From Rugamonas brunnea (GTDB lineage: Bacteria > Pseudomonadota > Gammaproteobacteria > Burkholderiales > Burkholderiaceae_D): a stretch of 47,931 nucleotides of DNA. The stretch lies in NCBI RefSeq assembly GCF_014042345.1, contig NZ_JACEZT010000025.1, forward strand, positions 1-47,931, in the 5' to 3' direction. Positions 25,314 to 33,577 of the stretch are shown here, piece after piece (position 1 is the first letter of the stretch; every line of letters starts with the position of its first letter). Position numbers and translations under genes: made by a program. The notes below the pieces were generated by a model. It saw nothing but the letters and a program-made list of their open reading frames with translations. It had not been told where the DNA came from and did not search any database.

Positions 25314-26717
25314 ATGCATCCCATCGTCCCGACCATCCCCGTCCTCGCCGACCACATGCCCAACGTGCCCCAGGTGCAGGCCCTGGTGTCGTTCCTCCAG
25401 CACGAGGCCCAGCCCATGATCGTGCTCGACCCCGACTACAACATCCTGGCCGCCAACATCGCCTACCAGCGCCAGTTCGGCAGCGTGGACGCGCCCTACC
25501 TGGGCCAGAAGTGCTACCGCATCTCGCACCACTACGATGTGCCGTGCGACCAGGCTGGCGAACATTGCCCGATGCGCCAAGCGCGCCTGTCGCGCGGGCC
25601 GGACCGCGTGCTGCACATCCACCACACGCCGCGCGGGCCGGAACACGTGGAAGTGGAGCTGCGCCCCATCCTCGATGCGCATGGCGAGATCGCTGCCTAC
25701 GTGGAGCGCCTGACCCTGGTGCGCAGCGCCTCGGCCCGTCCCAGCGGCGCGGGGCTGGTGGGGCGCTCGGCCGCATTCAACGCGGCGCTGGCGGCGCTGC
25801 AGCGGGTGGCGCCGTCCATGCTGCCGGTGCTGCTGCTGGGCGAGTCGGGCACCGGCAAGGAGTTGTTCGCGCGCGCCGTGCACGAGGCCAGCGACCGCGC
25901 CAGCGGGCCGTTCGTGGTGGTCGATTGCTCGGGCCTGACGGAGACGCTGTTCGAGAGCGAATTGTTTGGCCACGAGAAGGGTGCGTTCACGGGCGCCACC
26001 GCCCGCAAGCAGGGGCTGGTGGAAACGGCGCAGGGCGGCACGCTGTTCCTCGACGAGATAGGCGATGTGCCGCTGGCCATGCAGGTCAAGCTGTTGCGGC
26101 TGATCGAATCGGGCACCTACCGCCGGGTGGGCGGCATCGACACCCAGCACGCCAATTTCCGGCTGGTGGCGGCCACCCACAAGCCGTTGCGGCAGATGAT
26201 GGCGCAAGGGCTGTTCCGCCCCGACCTGTATTACCGCATCAGCGCCTTCCCGATCCGCTTGCCGGCGCTGCGCGAGCGGCGCGACGACATTCCGCTGCTG
26301 GTGCATTCCTTCCTGCAGCGCGCCGTGCCGGGCCAGCCGCGCCTGACGATCGAGCCCGATGCGCTGGAAGCGCTGCAACGGCACGACTGGCCGGGCAATA
26401 TCCGCGAGCTGCGCAACGTGCTGGAGCGGGCGCGCCTGTTCGCGGACGACGGCAAGATCCGGGCGGCCCATCTGCCGCACTGGGACGAACCGGCGACGGA
26501 GCTGGCGATGCTGCCGGCGGCCAGCGGCGCGCCAGCGCAGCCGGCGCTGGCACTGCCGTCCCCGGCCGGCGCCACTGCCATTGCCGACGTCGATGATGCT
26601 GCGGCATTTGCGCGCGCCGTGGCGGCTTTTCGCGGCACGCGCGCCGAACTGGCGGCCCACCTGGGCCTGAGCGAGCGCACCTTGTACCGGCGCCTGAAAG
26701 CGCAAGGGCTGGCCTGA
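25314..26717 (+). CDS. fisR: Sigma-54-dependent persulfide-responsive activator (FisR-like)
   Basis: A 467-residue enhancer-binding protein. Residues 25-125 are a PAS-like sensor with three cysteines, Cys67, Cys78 and Cys85, spaced 11 and 7 apart. From about 145 the AAA+ domain has Walker A GESGTGKE, the sigma-54 contact loop GAFTGA, and VDCSGL/DEIGDVPL. A Fis-type helix-turn-helix ends the protein (RAELAAHLGLSERTLYRRLKAQGL). In Cupriavidus FisR three cysteines with this same spacing sense sulfane sulfur, as I recall. AGGAG precedes the ATG at 25314; an ATG at 25356 is also possible. Divergent from the sulfide operon it should activate. Confidence 0.85.
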   Translation: MHPIVPTIPVLADHMPNVPQVQALVSFLQHEAQPMIVLDPDYNILAANIAYQRQFGSVDAPYLGQKCYRISHHYDVPCDQAGEHCPMRQARLSRGPDRVLHIHHTPRGPEHVEVELRPILDAHGEIAAYVERLTLVRSASARPSGAGLVGRSAAFNAALAALQRVAPSMLPVLLLGESGTGKELFARAVHEASDRASGPFVVVDCSGLTETLFESELFGHEKGAFTGATARKQGLVETAQGGTLFLDEIGDVPLAMQVKLLRLIESGTYRRVGGIDTQHANFRLVAATHKPLRQMMAQGLFRPDLYYRISAFPIRLPALRERRDDIPLLVHSFLQRAVPGQPRLTIEPDALEALQRHDWPGNIRELRNVLERARLFADDGKIRAAHLPHWDEPATELAMLPAASGAPAQPALALPSPAGATAIADVDDAAAFARAVAAFRGTRAELAAHLGLSERTLYRRLKAQGLA

Positions 26718-26739
26718 ACCAAGTCCAGGCCAGCCCTTG
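26703..26739. terminator. Perfect 14-bp inverted repeat at the fisR stop, convergent to pstS
   Basis: CAAGGGCTGGCCTG (26703-26716) and its exact complement (26726-26739) are separated by nine bases. The left arm encodes the last residues of the activator. The two genes converge here with a 45-bp gap, so a bidirectional terminator is the obvious role, although no T run follows on either strand. Confidence 0.5.
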
Positions 26740-26762
26740 CCGGCGTTACTGCGCGATGTCGA

Positions 26763-27806
26763 TTACCAGATGGCCTTGGCGGTGCTGTCCTTGATCTGCA
26801 ACTTCCATGCGCCTTCGATCAGCTTCACGACCGGTGCTGGCATGGGGATGTAATCGAGTTCGGTGGCCATGCCGGCGCCGTTGTTGTAGGCCCAGTCGAT
26901 GAACTTCAGCACTTCCTTGCCCTTGGCCGCGTCGGCCTGGGTCTTGTGCATCAGCACGAAGGTGGCGCCCGTGATCGGCCAGGCGGCCTTACCTGGCTGG
27001 TTGGTCACGACCACGGCGAAGCCGGGGGTCTTGGCCCAGTCGGCGCCCGAGGCGGCGGCCTTGAAGGTCTCATCGGTCGGCTGCACGAACTGGCCATCCT
27101 TGTTCTTGAGCTGGGTGTAGCCCATCTTGTTCTTCTTGGCGTAGGCGAATTCCACGTAGCCGATCGAACCCTTGATGCGCTGCACGTTGGCGGCCACGCC
27201 TTCGTTGCCCTTGCCGCCCACGCCCACTGGCCACTTGACTGCCGTGCCGGCGCCCACGGTGGACTTGAATTCAGCGTCGACCTTGGACAGGTAGTCGGTG
27301 AACAGGAAGGAGGTGCCCGAACCGTCAGCGCGGTGCACCACGGTGATGTCGTCGGCTGGCAGCTTGACGCCCGGGTTCAGGCCGGCGATCTGGCTGTCAT
27401 TCCACTTGGTGATCTTGCCCAGGTAGATATTGGCCAGCACCTGGCCGTTCAGTTTCAGCTGGCCCGGGGCCACGCCTTCCAGGTTGACCACGGCCACCAC
27501 GCCGCCCATGATGACGGGGAACTGGATCAGGCCTTCCTTGTCCAGTTCTTCGGCCGACAGCGGCATGTCGGAGGCGCCGAAGTCGACGGTCTTGGCCTTG
27601 ATCTGCTTGATGCCGGCGCCCGAACCGATGGACTGGTAGTTCAGGCCATTGCCGCTGATTTGCTTGTACGCTTCGGCCCATTTGGCCGCGATCGGGTACA
27701 CGAAGGTCGAGCCGGCGCCGGTCATGTCGGCGGCCGAAGCGGAGGACAGGGCAACGGTCGCGCCGATGATGGCGGTCATGGTCTTCAGTACGGTGTTGAT
27801 GTGCAT
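26763..27806 (-). CDS. pstS: Phosphate ABC transporter, periplasmic binding protein
   Basis: A 347-residue periplasmic protein with a signal peptide (cleavage after SASA-AD, about residue 25). Phosphate-binding loops are visible: GAGSTFVYP at the mature N-terminus, SGAGIKQI, DFGASDMPLS and VVHRADGSGTSFLFTDYL. It captures phosphate for the PstCAB importer, whose genes are not next to it in this window. A Pho box and -10 lie upstream. AGGACT precedes the ATG. pstS apart from pstCAB occurs in other proteobacteria and is not a sign of damage. Confidence 0.93.
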   Translation of the reverse strand: MHINTVLKTMTAIIGATVALSSASAADMTGAGSTFVYPIAAKWAEAYKQISGNGLNYQSIGSGAGIKQIKAKTVDFGASDMPLSAEELDKEGLIQFPVIMGGVVAVVNLEGVAPGQLKLNGQVLANIYLGKITKWNDSQIAGLNPGVKLPADDITVVHRADGSGTSFLFTDYLSKVDAEFKSTVGAGTAVKWPVGVGGKGNEGVAANVQRIKGSIGYVEFAYAKKNKMGYTQLKNKDGQFVQPTDETFKAAASGADWAKTPGFAVVVTNQPGKAAWPITGATFVLMHKTQADAAKGKEVLKFIDWAYNNGAGMATELDYIPMPAPVVKLIEGAWKLQIKDSTAKAIW

Positions 27807-27842
27807 GGTAAGTCCTCTACGGAACGGGGTGGAAAGCGCCGA

Positions 27843-27876
27843 ATTCTAGGCAACGTTTGTGACAAAGGCATGACAA
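27843..27876 (-). promoter_or_regulatory. Pho box and -10 of pstS
   Basis: On the minus strand TTGTCAT and TTGTCAC repeat with an 11-bp period (27859-27876), matching the PhoB recognition pattern CTGTCAT-N4-CTGTCAC. TAGAAT (27843-27848) follows ten bases later, the usual spacing where PhoB replaces the -35 element. Predicted to switch pstS on in phosphate starvation. Confidence 0.85.
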
Positions 27877-28106
27877 TCGGCCATGGCGACCCCGGTGCAT
27901 GAAAAAAAACACGGTCTGTGGAGAAATCGTGCTCTGCGGCAAGAAAATTAAGTGGGAGTTAAGTTGGGCTGGGCATAATGACGGCGCCGTGGTATAGCCA
28001 CATTGCGGGCTGCAAGTCGCCGGCGGCACAATAGAAGCCCACAAGGCCATGCTTTGAGGCGTATCGGACGTAATCCAACACCAAGCAAAACTAGATGACC
28101 ACTCCC

Positions 28107-28619
28107 ATGAAAAATATCCTGACGTGCGCCGCTGCCGCCGCGCTGCTCGGCGCTTGCGCCACCACTCCTCCTCCAGCCGCACCGGCCGCTCCCGTGGCCG
28201 CAGCGCAGCCGGCGCCTGCCAAGCCAGTGGCCGCCGTGGTCGCGCCAGCGCCCGTGCTGCCACCGTACAAGGACCCTAGCAACATCCTGTACAAGGAACG
28301 CAGCGTGTTCTTCGACTTCGACAACTACACCGTCAAGCCTGTCTACAACACGGCCCTGACCGCGCACGGCAAGTTCCTGTCCACCGCCGCCGACATCAAG
28401 GTGCGCGTGGAAGGCAATTCTGACGAACGCGGCAGCGCCGAATACAACCTGGCCCTGGGCCAGAAGCGCGCTGAAGCCGTGAAGAAGGTGCTGGTGGTGC
28501 AGGGCGCCAAGGAAGCCCAGGTCGAGGCGGTCAGCTTCGGCAAGGAAAAGCCCAAGGCCGAAGGCCACAACGAAGCCGCCTGGTCGCAGAACCGCCGCGC
28601 CGACATCGTGTATCCTTGA
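28107..28619 (+). CDS. pal: OmpA-family peptidoglycan-associated lipoprotein (Pal-like)
   Basis: A 170-residue outer-membrane lipoprotein. The signal ends in LLGAC with lipidated Cys, then comes an Ala/Pro-rich linker (about 40 residues), then an OmpA C-terminal domain that binds peptidoglycan (VFFDFDNYTVKP, RVEGNSDERGSAEYNLALGQKRAEAVKKVL, SFGKEKP, NRRADIVY). These features fit Pal, yet tolB and ybgF/cpoB are absent from its sides, so it may be a second Pal-like protein. The ATG at 28107 gives the cleanest signal; an ATG at 28095 adds four residues, and neither has a clear ribosome site. Confidence 0.82.
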   Translation: MKNILTCAAAAALLGACATTPPPAAPAAPVAAAQPAPAKPVAAVVAPAPVLPPYKDPSNILYKERSVFFDFDNYTVKPVYNTALTAHGKFLSTAADIKVRVEGNSDERGSAEYNLALGQKRAEAVKKVLVVQGAKEAQVEAVSFGKEKPKAEGHNEAAWSQNRRADIVYP

Positions 28620-28661
28620 TGTCGCAGTAGCGCGCGGCCGCCAACGGGCGCGCGCTAGGAA

Positions 28662-28679
28662 GTCACAGTGAGGTCACAG
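28662..28679. promoter_or_regulatory. Direct repeat upstream of the two-component operon
   Basis: GTCACAG occurs at 28662-28668 and again at 28673-28679, an 11-bp period. OmpR-family response regulators typically bind such tandem sites as head-to-tail dimers. It lies about 110 bases before the response regulator start, so autoregulation is a reasonable guess. Confidence 0.45.
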
Positions 28680-28702
28680 CCTGACTGGGCCTCCCTGCCA
28701 CA

Positions 28703-28765
28703 CCGCCGGGTTCCCGCCCCCGGCACGCGCGCGCGTGCCGGGAACGGCGTGGACCCGGCTTTTTT
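28703..28765 (+). terminator. Nested hairpin with T tract: terminator of pal or leader attenuator
   Basis: A perfect 24-bp palindrome (28719-28742) is enclosed by near-perfect outer arms at 28706-28715 and 28751-28759, followed directly by six Ts (28760-28765). The shape is that of an intrinsic terminator. It lies 87-146 bases after the Pal-like gene but only 23 bases before the response regulator ATG, leaving no room for a separate promoter after it. Confidence 0.65.
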
Positions 28766-28788
28766 CATGTCGAAGGAGCCGGCCGGCC

Positions 28789-29451
28789 ATGCAAGTGCTG
28801 TTGATTGAAGACGATGCCCTGATCGGCGAAAGCGTGCGCCAGGCGCTCGTGAGCGAGGATATCGACGTCGAATGGCGGCGCGACGGCGCCGGGGCGGAAC
28901 AACTGCTCGACAGCGGCGCCTACGACGCCGTGCTGCTCGACCTGTCTCTGCCCAGCCGCGACGGCCTGGACGTGCTGCAGGCGCTGCGCGCGGCGCGCCA
29001 CGACGTGCCAGTGCTGATCCTGACCGCGCGCGACACCGTCGCCGACCGCGTGCAGGGCCTGAACGCGGGCGCCGACGATTACCTGGTCAAGCCATTCGAC
29101 TGCGACGAATTGCTGGCGCGCGTGCGGGCCCTGGTGCGGCGCGCGCGCGGCCGCCAGCAACTGGCCTACCAGCACAACGGGCTGGCGCTGGACACCGATG
29201 CGCGCCAGGCCACGCTGGACGGCCAGAGCGTGGCGCTGTCGGCCAAGGAATGGGCCATCATTGACCTGCTGGTGTCGCGCCCCGGCATGATCTACTCGCG
29301 TGCCAAGATCGAGCTGGCGCTGTACGGCAGCGTGGCCGACGTCGACAGCAACGTGGTGGAAGTGCACATCCACAGCCTGCGCCGCAAGTTGGGGACGGAC
29401 GCCATCATCAACGTGCGCGGCCTCGGCTACATGGTGCCGAAATCCACATGA
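28789..29451 (+). CDS. OmpR/PhoB-family response regulator
   Basis: A 220-residue transcription regulator. The receiver domain (1-115) has the acidic pair Glu7-Asp8-Asp9, the phosphoacceptor Asp51 (LLDLSLP), Thr in LTARD and Lys in VKPFD. The C-terminal winged helix (about 125-218) ends with the typical VEVHIHSLRRKLG and GLGYM sequences. It resembles QseB/TctD/PmrA-type regulators. I use the ATG at 28789 with AAGGAG upstream; the frame is open to 28735 through the terminator-like hairpin. It overlaps the kinase gene by four bases. Target genes are unknown, but the operon also carries a chloride transporter. Confidence 0.9.
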   Translation: MQVLLIEDDALIGESVRQALVSEDIDVEWRRDGAGAEQLLDSGAYDAVLLDLSLPSRDGLDVLQALRAARHDVPVLILTARDTVADRVQGLNAGADDYLVKPFDCDELLARVRALVRRARGRQQLAYQHNGLALDTDARQATLDGQSVALSAKEWAIIDLLVSRPGMIYSRAKIELALYGSVADVDSNVVEVHIHSLRRKLGTDAIINVRGLGYMVPKST

Positions 29452-30755
29452 ACGGCATCCGCAGCCGGTTGCTGTTGTTGCTGGGCGTGCTGATCGTGGC
29501 CGCCAGCGGCATCCAGTTCGCCGCCACCTTCAGCGCCTCGCTGGCGCAGACCAACCGCCTGTTCGACGCCCAACTGCTGCGCATCGCCGTCACGCTGGGC
29601 CAGATGCAGGGCCAGGTGCCGGAAGCCTACCGCGAATACCCGCTCGAATACGACCTCGTGATCCAGCGCTGGCGGCACGACGAGATGACCGTCTACCAGC
29701 AGCGCGAACACCGCGAACTGCCGCGCCGGGCGGCGCTCGGCTATTCCACCGTCTCCATGGCCAACGGCGAATGGCGCATCTACGCGGCCGCCTTCGAGGG
29801 CGGGCTGGTGCAGGTGGCGCAGAAAATGTCGGCGCGGCGCCAGGAAGCGATCGCGCTGGCCATCAATACCTTGTGGCCTATCCTGTTGACGGCCGTGGTG
29901 CTGCCGGCCGCCATGTGGTGGCTGGTGTCGGTGGCGCTGCGCCCGCTGGCCGCCGTGCAGCAGCAGATCGCCCAGCGCGACGCCAACGCGCTGGAGCAGG
30001 TGGATTGCTCGCGCGCGCCGCGCGAGATCATGCCGCTGATCGACGCCATCAACGAATTGCTGCGCAAGGTGCGCGACGCCATCGCCTCGCAGCGCCAGTT
30101 CGTGGCCGACGCGGCCCACGAATTGCGTTCGCCGCTGACGGTGCTGCAGGTGCAGATCCAGATGCTGGGCCGCAGCCAGCCCGAGGCGGCCCGCAAGGCC
30201 TCGCTGGCGGCGCTGGGCGGCGCCATCGCGCGCAGCAGCCGCATGGTGGAACAGTTGCTGGGACTGGCCCGCCAGGACGCGCTGAGCCAGGCCAACGCCG
30301 GCGAGGCCAGCGTGGACCTGGTGCAGTACGCCAGCGCCGCCATCGCCGAGGTGGCGCCGTTCGCCAGCGGCAAGGGGGTGGAGCTGAGCTTCCTCGACGC
30401 CTCGCCGGTGGCCGTGCGGGCCGACGCCGACAGCCTGATGATCCTGCTGCGCAACCTGCTCGACAACGCGGTGCGTTACACGCCGCCCCACGGCGCCGTC
30501 ACCATCGGCGTGGAGCGGCGCGGCACGCAGGGCGTGCTGACCATCGCCGATTCCGGCCCCGGCATCCCGCCGGCCGACCTGGCGCGCGTGACGGACCGCT
30601 TCTACCGCGTGCCCGGCACGACCGAGAACGGCAGCGGCCTGGGGCTGGCCATCGTGCAGGCCGTGGTGACCCACCTGGGCGCGGCGCTGGAGCTGCGCAA
30701 TTCCGCGCACGGTGGCCTGGTGGTGAAAGTGCTGTTCCGCCCGGCGCCGCCATGA
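29448..30755 (+). CDS. Sensor histidine kinase (QseC/TctE type)
   Basis: A 435-residue inner-membrane kinase. Transmembrane helices lie near residues 7-28 and 145-167, with a periplasmic sensor of about 115 residues between them. HAMP follows, then the phosphoacceptor His224 in AAHELRSPL, the N box LRNLLDNAVRYTP and the G boxes DSGPGIPPADL and GSGLGLAIVQ. It pairs with the upstream regulator, whose stop overlaps its start. The periplasmic domain resembles those of TctE-like kinases; the signal is unknown. Its own stop overlaps the next start (ATGA). Confidence 0.9.
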   Translation: MNGIRSRLLLLLGVLIVAASGIQFAATFSASLAQTNRLFDAQLLRIAVTLGQMQGQVPEAYREYPLEYDLVIQRWRHDEMTVYQQREHRELPRRAALGYSTVSMANGEWRIYAAAFEGGLVQVAQKMSARRQEAIALAINTLWPILLTAVVLPAAMWWLVSVALRPLAAVQQQIAQRDANALEQVDCSRAPREIMPLIDAINELLRKVRDAIASQRQFVADAAHELRSPLTVLQVQIQMLGRSQPEAARKASLAALGGAIARSSRMVEQLLGLARQDALSQANAGEASVDLVQYASAAIAEVAPFASGKGVELSFLDASPVAVRADADSLMILLRNLLDNAVRYTPPHGAVTIGVERRGTQGVLTIADSGPGIPPADLARVTDRFYRVPGTTENGSGLGLAIVQAVVTHLGAALELRNSAHGGLVVKVLFRPAPP

Positions 30756-32461
30756 ACGGCCCGGCGCGCTGGCGCGATGGCTGGCTGGAACGCCTGCGGC
30801 CGCTGGCCGCGCAGCGCACGCTGGCCGTGGCCGGCGTCATTGGCGTGCTGGGTGCGCTGGCCACCATCGGCTTTCGCAGCGCCATCGTGCTGGTGGAGTG
30901 GCTGGTGTACGGCGACCGCAGCGGCAGCCTGGTGCACATCGCCACCGGCTTGCCGGGCTGGCAACGGGTGCTGGCGCCGGCCGTGGGCGGGGTGCTGGCC
31001 GGGCTGTTGCTGGCGTGGGCCCGGCGCCAGCCCGAGCGTGACAAGGGCGGCGATTACATGGAGGCGGTGGCGCTGGGCAGCGGCGACCTGGGCGCGCGCG
31101 CCTCGCTGCTGCGGGCCCTGTCGTCGGCCGCCACCGTGGCCAGCGGCGGCGCCATCGGCCGCGAAGGACCGATGGTGCAGCTGGCCGCCCTGTGCGGCGC
31201 GCTGATCGGGCGCTGGCGCAACGTGCCGGTGCCGCGCCGGCGCCTGTACGTGGCCTGCGGCGCGGCGGCCGGCATCGCCACCGCCTACAACGCGCCCATC
31301 GCCGGCGCCATGTTCGTGGCCGAGATCGTGCTGCGCTCGCTGGCCATCGAGAGCCTGGGGCCGCTGATCGTGGCGGCCGTGGCGGCCAACGTGGTGGTCG
31401 GCTCGCTGACCGATTTCGGCCCGGCCTACCACATGCCGGCCCTGCTGCTCGGCCACGGGGGCGCGACGCTGGCGCTGGCCGCCGTGGGCGTGCTGGCCGG
31501 CCTGCTGGCGCCGCCCTACCTGGCGCTGCTGGACGGCGCGCGCGGCCTGTTTGGCCGCTGGCAAGGCCCGTTGTGGTGCAAGCTGGGCGTGGGCGGCCTG
31601 CTGGTGGGGCTGCTGTCGCTGGCCCAGCCGGCCGTGTGGGGCAACGGCTACAGTGTCGTCAACGCCATCTTGCAAGGGGGCTGGGTGTGGCAGGCGTTGC
31701 TGGCGGTGGTCGCGTTCAAGCTGCTGGCGGTGGCCGCCACCACCGGCTCGGGCGCCGTGGGCGGCATCTTCACGCCCACGCTGTTCACCGGCGCCGTGCT
31801 GGGCGCGCTGTGCGGTGGCGCGCTGCACGCCTTGTGGCCCGGCCTGATCCCGGTGCCGGCCGCTGTGGTGGTGGGCATGGGCGCCTTCCTGGCCGCCTGC
31901 ACCCATGCGCCGCTGATGTCGGTGCTGATGCTGTTTGAGATGACCGAGAGCTACAGCGTGGTGGTGCCGCTGATGGCGGCCTGCGTGCTGGCCTACACCA
32001 TTTCGCGCGTGCTGCACGCGCGCTCCATCTACGCCACCGGCGCCGGCCATGGCCAGCATGCGCCCATGCTGGCCATGGCGTCCGATCTGCTGTGCCTCGA
32101 TCCGCCCGTGATCGGCCTTGGCAGCAGCACCGGCGAACTGGCGGCCCTGTTCCAGCGCCGCCGCTGGCAGCACGTGTACGTGGTCGACGGCGAGGGCGTG
32201 TTCGCGGGGGCCGTGTCGCTGCACGACTTCGCGCCGCTGCTGGCGGCCGGCGCCGCGCTGGCCGCGCCGTGGCCGGCCGCGCTGCTGCGCGTGGACTACC
32301 CGCGTGTGCGCGACACGGCGCCGGCCTGGCAGGTGATGGAGACCTTCGCCACCCACGCCGGCGAACGCCTGCCGGTGCTCGATGGGGCTGGCCATCTGCT
32401 CGGTTACCTGACCAAGACCGACCTGGTGTTGCTGTTCCGCGACCCGGTGGCCGGCGGCTGA
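30752..32461 (+). CDS. clcB: ClcB-type voltage-gated chloride channel/transporter with CBS domains
   Basis: A 569-residue ClC protein with about ten or more membrane helices. The ion-pathway motifs are present: GGAIGREGPMVQ with the gating Glu138, and GSGAVGGIFTPTLFTGA. The segment NAPIAGAMFVAEIVLRSLAIES matches ClcB, and the position of the proton Glu203 of ClcA seems to be Ile. The last 120 residues carry two CBS-like segments (DLLCLDPPVIGLGSSTGELAALF, RLPVLDGAGHLLGYLTKTDLVLLF), which E. coli ClcB lacks. It overlaps the kinase gene by four bases, so it is translated with the two-component system. A start far upstream in the same frame is an artefact. Confidence 0.87.
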   Translation: MNGPARWRDGWLERLRPLAAQRTLAVAGVIGVLGALATIGFRSAIVLVEWLVYGDRSGSLVHIATGLPGWQRVLAPAVGGVLAGLLLAWARRQPERDKGGDYMEAVALGSGDLGARASLLRALSSAATVASGGAIGREGPMVQLAALCGALIGRWRNVPVPRRRLYVACGAAAGIATAYNAPIAGAMFVAEIVLRSLAIESLGPLIVAAVAANVVVGSLTDFGPAYHMPALLLGHGGATLALAAVGVLAGLLAPPYLALLDGARGLFGRWQGPLWCKLGVGGLLVGLLSLAQPAVWGNGYSVVNAILQGGWVWQALLAVVAFKLLAVAATTGSGAVGGIFTPTLFTGAVLGALCGGALHALWPGLIPVPAAVVVGMGAFLAACTHAPLMSVLMLFEMTESYSVVVPLMAACVLAYTISRVLHARSIYATGAGHGQHAPMLAMASDLLCLDPPVIGLGSSTGELAALFQRRRWQHVYVVDGEGVFAGAVSLHDFAPLLAAGAALAAPWPAALLRVDYPRVRDTAPAWQVMETFATHAGERLPVLDGAGHLLGYLTKTDLVLLFRDPVAGG

Positions 32462-32478
32462 TCCGGTGCCTGGAATGC

Positions 32479-32497
32479 TGTTTGTCCATGACAAACA
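32479..32497. repeat. Inverted repeat downstream of clcB
   Basis: TGTTTGTC and GACAAACA are separated by CAT, an 8-bp perfect inverted repeat starting 18 bases after the clcB stop. A loose T/A-rich stretch follows at 32500-32536. It could form a weak terminator hairpin or serve as an operator for the next operon. Confidence 0.4.
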
Positions 32498-32536
32498 AGC
32501 CTGTCAAAAAATATTCTTAAAAAATCAAAAAAATCA

Positions 32537-32563
32537 TGTCGATTTGAAGTGTGTTCGCCCGTC
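32537..32563 (+). promoter_or_regulatory. Candidate ECF42-type promoter of the DGPF operon
   Basis: TGTCGA (32537-32542) and CGTC (32560-32563) are separated by 17 bases. This fits the reported ECF42 target promoter (TGTCGA at -35 and CG(A/T)C at -10, from memory). The operon downstream ends with an ECF42 sigma factor, so autoregulation is implied. The transcript would begin about 80 bases before the first start codon. Confidence 0.6.
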
Positions 32564-32650
32564 GTGGGGGTAGAGTACGAATCTTCCGGCGCGTGCCTGG
32601 ACCGGACTCCGGATTGTTCTGCTCCCCAACCGACCATCAAGGAGAACATC

Positions 32651-33124
32651 ATGACTGCACCAGTACGTCCCATTCCCGAAGGAATGCACACCATCACCCC
32701 CCACCTGTTCTGCGAAGGCGCGGCCGAGGCCATCGCCTTCTACAAGCAGGCGTTCAATGCCGTCGAACTGGGCCGCCTGGACGGCCCGGACGGCAAGATT
32801 GTGCACGCCCAGTTGCGCATCGGCGATTCGCCGCTGATGCTGTGCGACGCGGCGCCCCAGTGCGGCGGCTTCGGCCCGCTGGCGCTGAAAGGTTCGCCCG
32901 TCACCATCCACCTGTACGTGAACGACGTCGACGCCACCTTCGCCCAGGCCGTGAAGGCCGGCGCCACGGTCCGGATGCCGGTGGCCGACATGTTCTGGGG
33001 CGACCGCTACGGCGCGCTGACCGATCCGTTCGGCCACCACTGGTCGGTCGCCACCCACAAGCAGGAGCTGAGTTCGGAGCAGATCAAGGATGGCATGGCC
33101 AAGATGATGCAACAGGCATCCTGA
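32651..33124 (+). CDS. VOC-family (glyoxalase/PhnB-like) protein
   Basis: A 157-residue vicinal-oxygen-chelate protein. Two beta-alpha-beta-beta-beta units are seen, with typical sequences ITPHLFCEGAAEAIAFYKQAFNA, LMLCDAAPQCGG and DRYGALTDPFGHHWSVATH. It lacks a signal peptide. AAGGAG lies upstream of the ATG; an upstream frame open to 32549 is not used. VOC and DGPF proteins with ECF42 sigma factors often occur together; the activity of none is established here. It begins the four-gene operon and sits 15 bases before the next gene. Confidence 0.85.
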   Translation: MTAPVRPIPEGMHTITPHLFCEGAAEAIAFYKQAFNAVELGRLDGPDGKIVHAQLRIGDSPLMLCDAAPQCGGFGPLALKGSPVTIHLYVNDVDATFAQAVKAGATVRMPVADMFWGDRYGALTDPFGHHWSVATHKQELSSEQIKDGMAKMMQQAS

Positions 33125-33139
33125 GCGGAGGAGTGCGAC

Positions 33140-33562
33140 ATGCGATTCATGATCATCGTCAAAGCGACGGCCGATTCCGAAGCCGGCAAGATGCCCAGCC
33201 GGGAACTGCTGACCGAGATGGGCAAGTACAACGAACAGCTGATTAACGCCGGCGTGCTGCTGGCGGGCGAAGGGCTGCACCCGAGCGCGCGCGGCGCGCG
33301 CGTGAAGTTCGAAGGCAGCAAGCGCACCGTGGTCGACGGGCCGTTCGCGGAGACCAAGGAGCTGATCGCCGGCTTCTGGCTGATCCAGGTTAAGTCCAAA
33401 GAGGAGGCCATCGAATGGGTGCGGCGCTGTCCCAATCCGTTCGAGTGCGATTCCGAGATCGAAATCCGCCAGGTGTTCGAGATGGAGGATTTCGGTGACG
33501 CGGCCACGCCGGAACTGTGCGCGCAGGAGGAACGCATGCGCGCCCAGCTGGCGCAGGCCTGA
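33140..33562 (+). CDS. YciI/DGPF-family protein
   Basis: A 140-residue protein of the YCII-related (DGPF) family, with the opening MRFMIIVKATADSEAG, a conserved MGKYNEQLINAGVLLAGEGLHPSARGARV and the DGPF motif in VVDGPFAETKELIAGFWLIQV. The fold is a dimeric ferredoxin-like one. These proteins are linked to ECF42 sigma factors and have no proven reaction. AGGAG precedes the ATG. It lies in an operon between a VOC gene and a second, longer DGPF gene. Confidence 0.9.
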   Translation: MRFMIIVKATADSEAGKMPSRELLTEMGKYNEQLINAGVLLAGEGLHPSARGARVKFEGSKRTVVDGPFAETKELIAGFWLIQVKSKEEAIEWVRRCPNPFECDSEIEIRQVFEMEDFGDAATPELCAQEERMRAQLAQA

Positions 33563-33577
33563 CGGGACGGCGCCATC

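Noticed and set aside
29300..30751. Upstream extension of the clcB frame through the kinase gene
   Set aside because: The frame is open by chance; clcB starts at 30752 with a 4-bp overlap and a normal family N-terminus.
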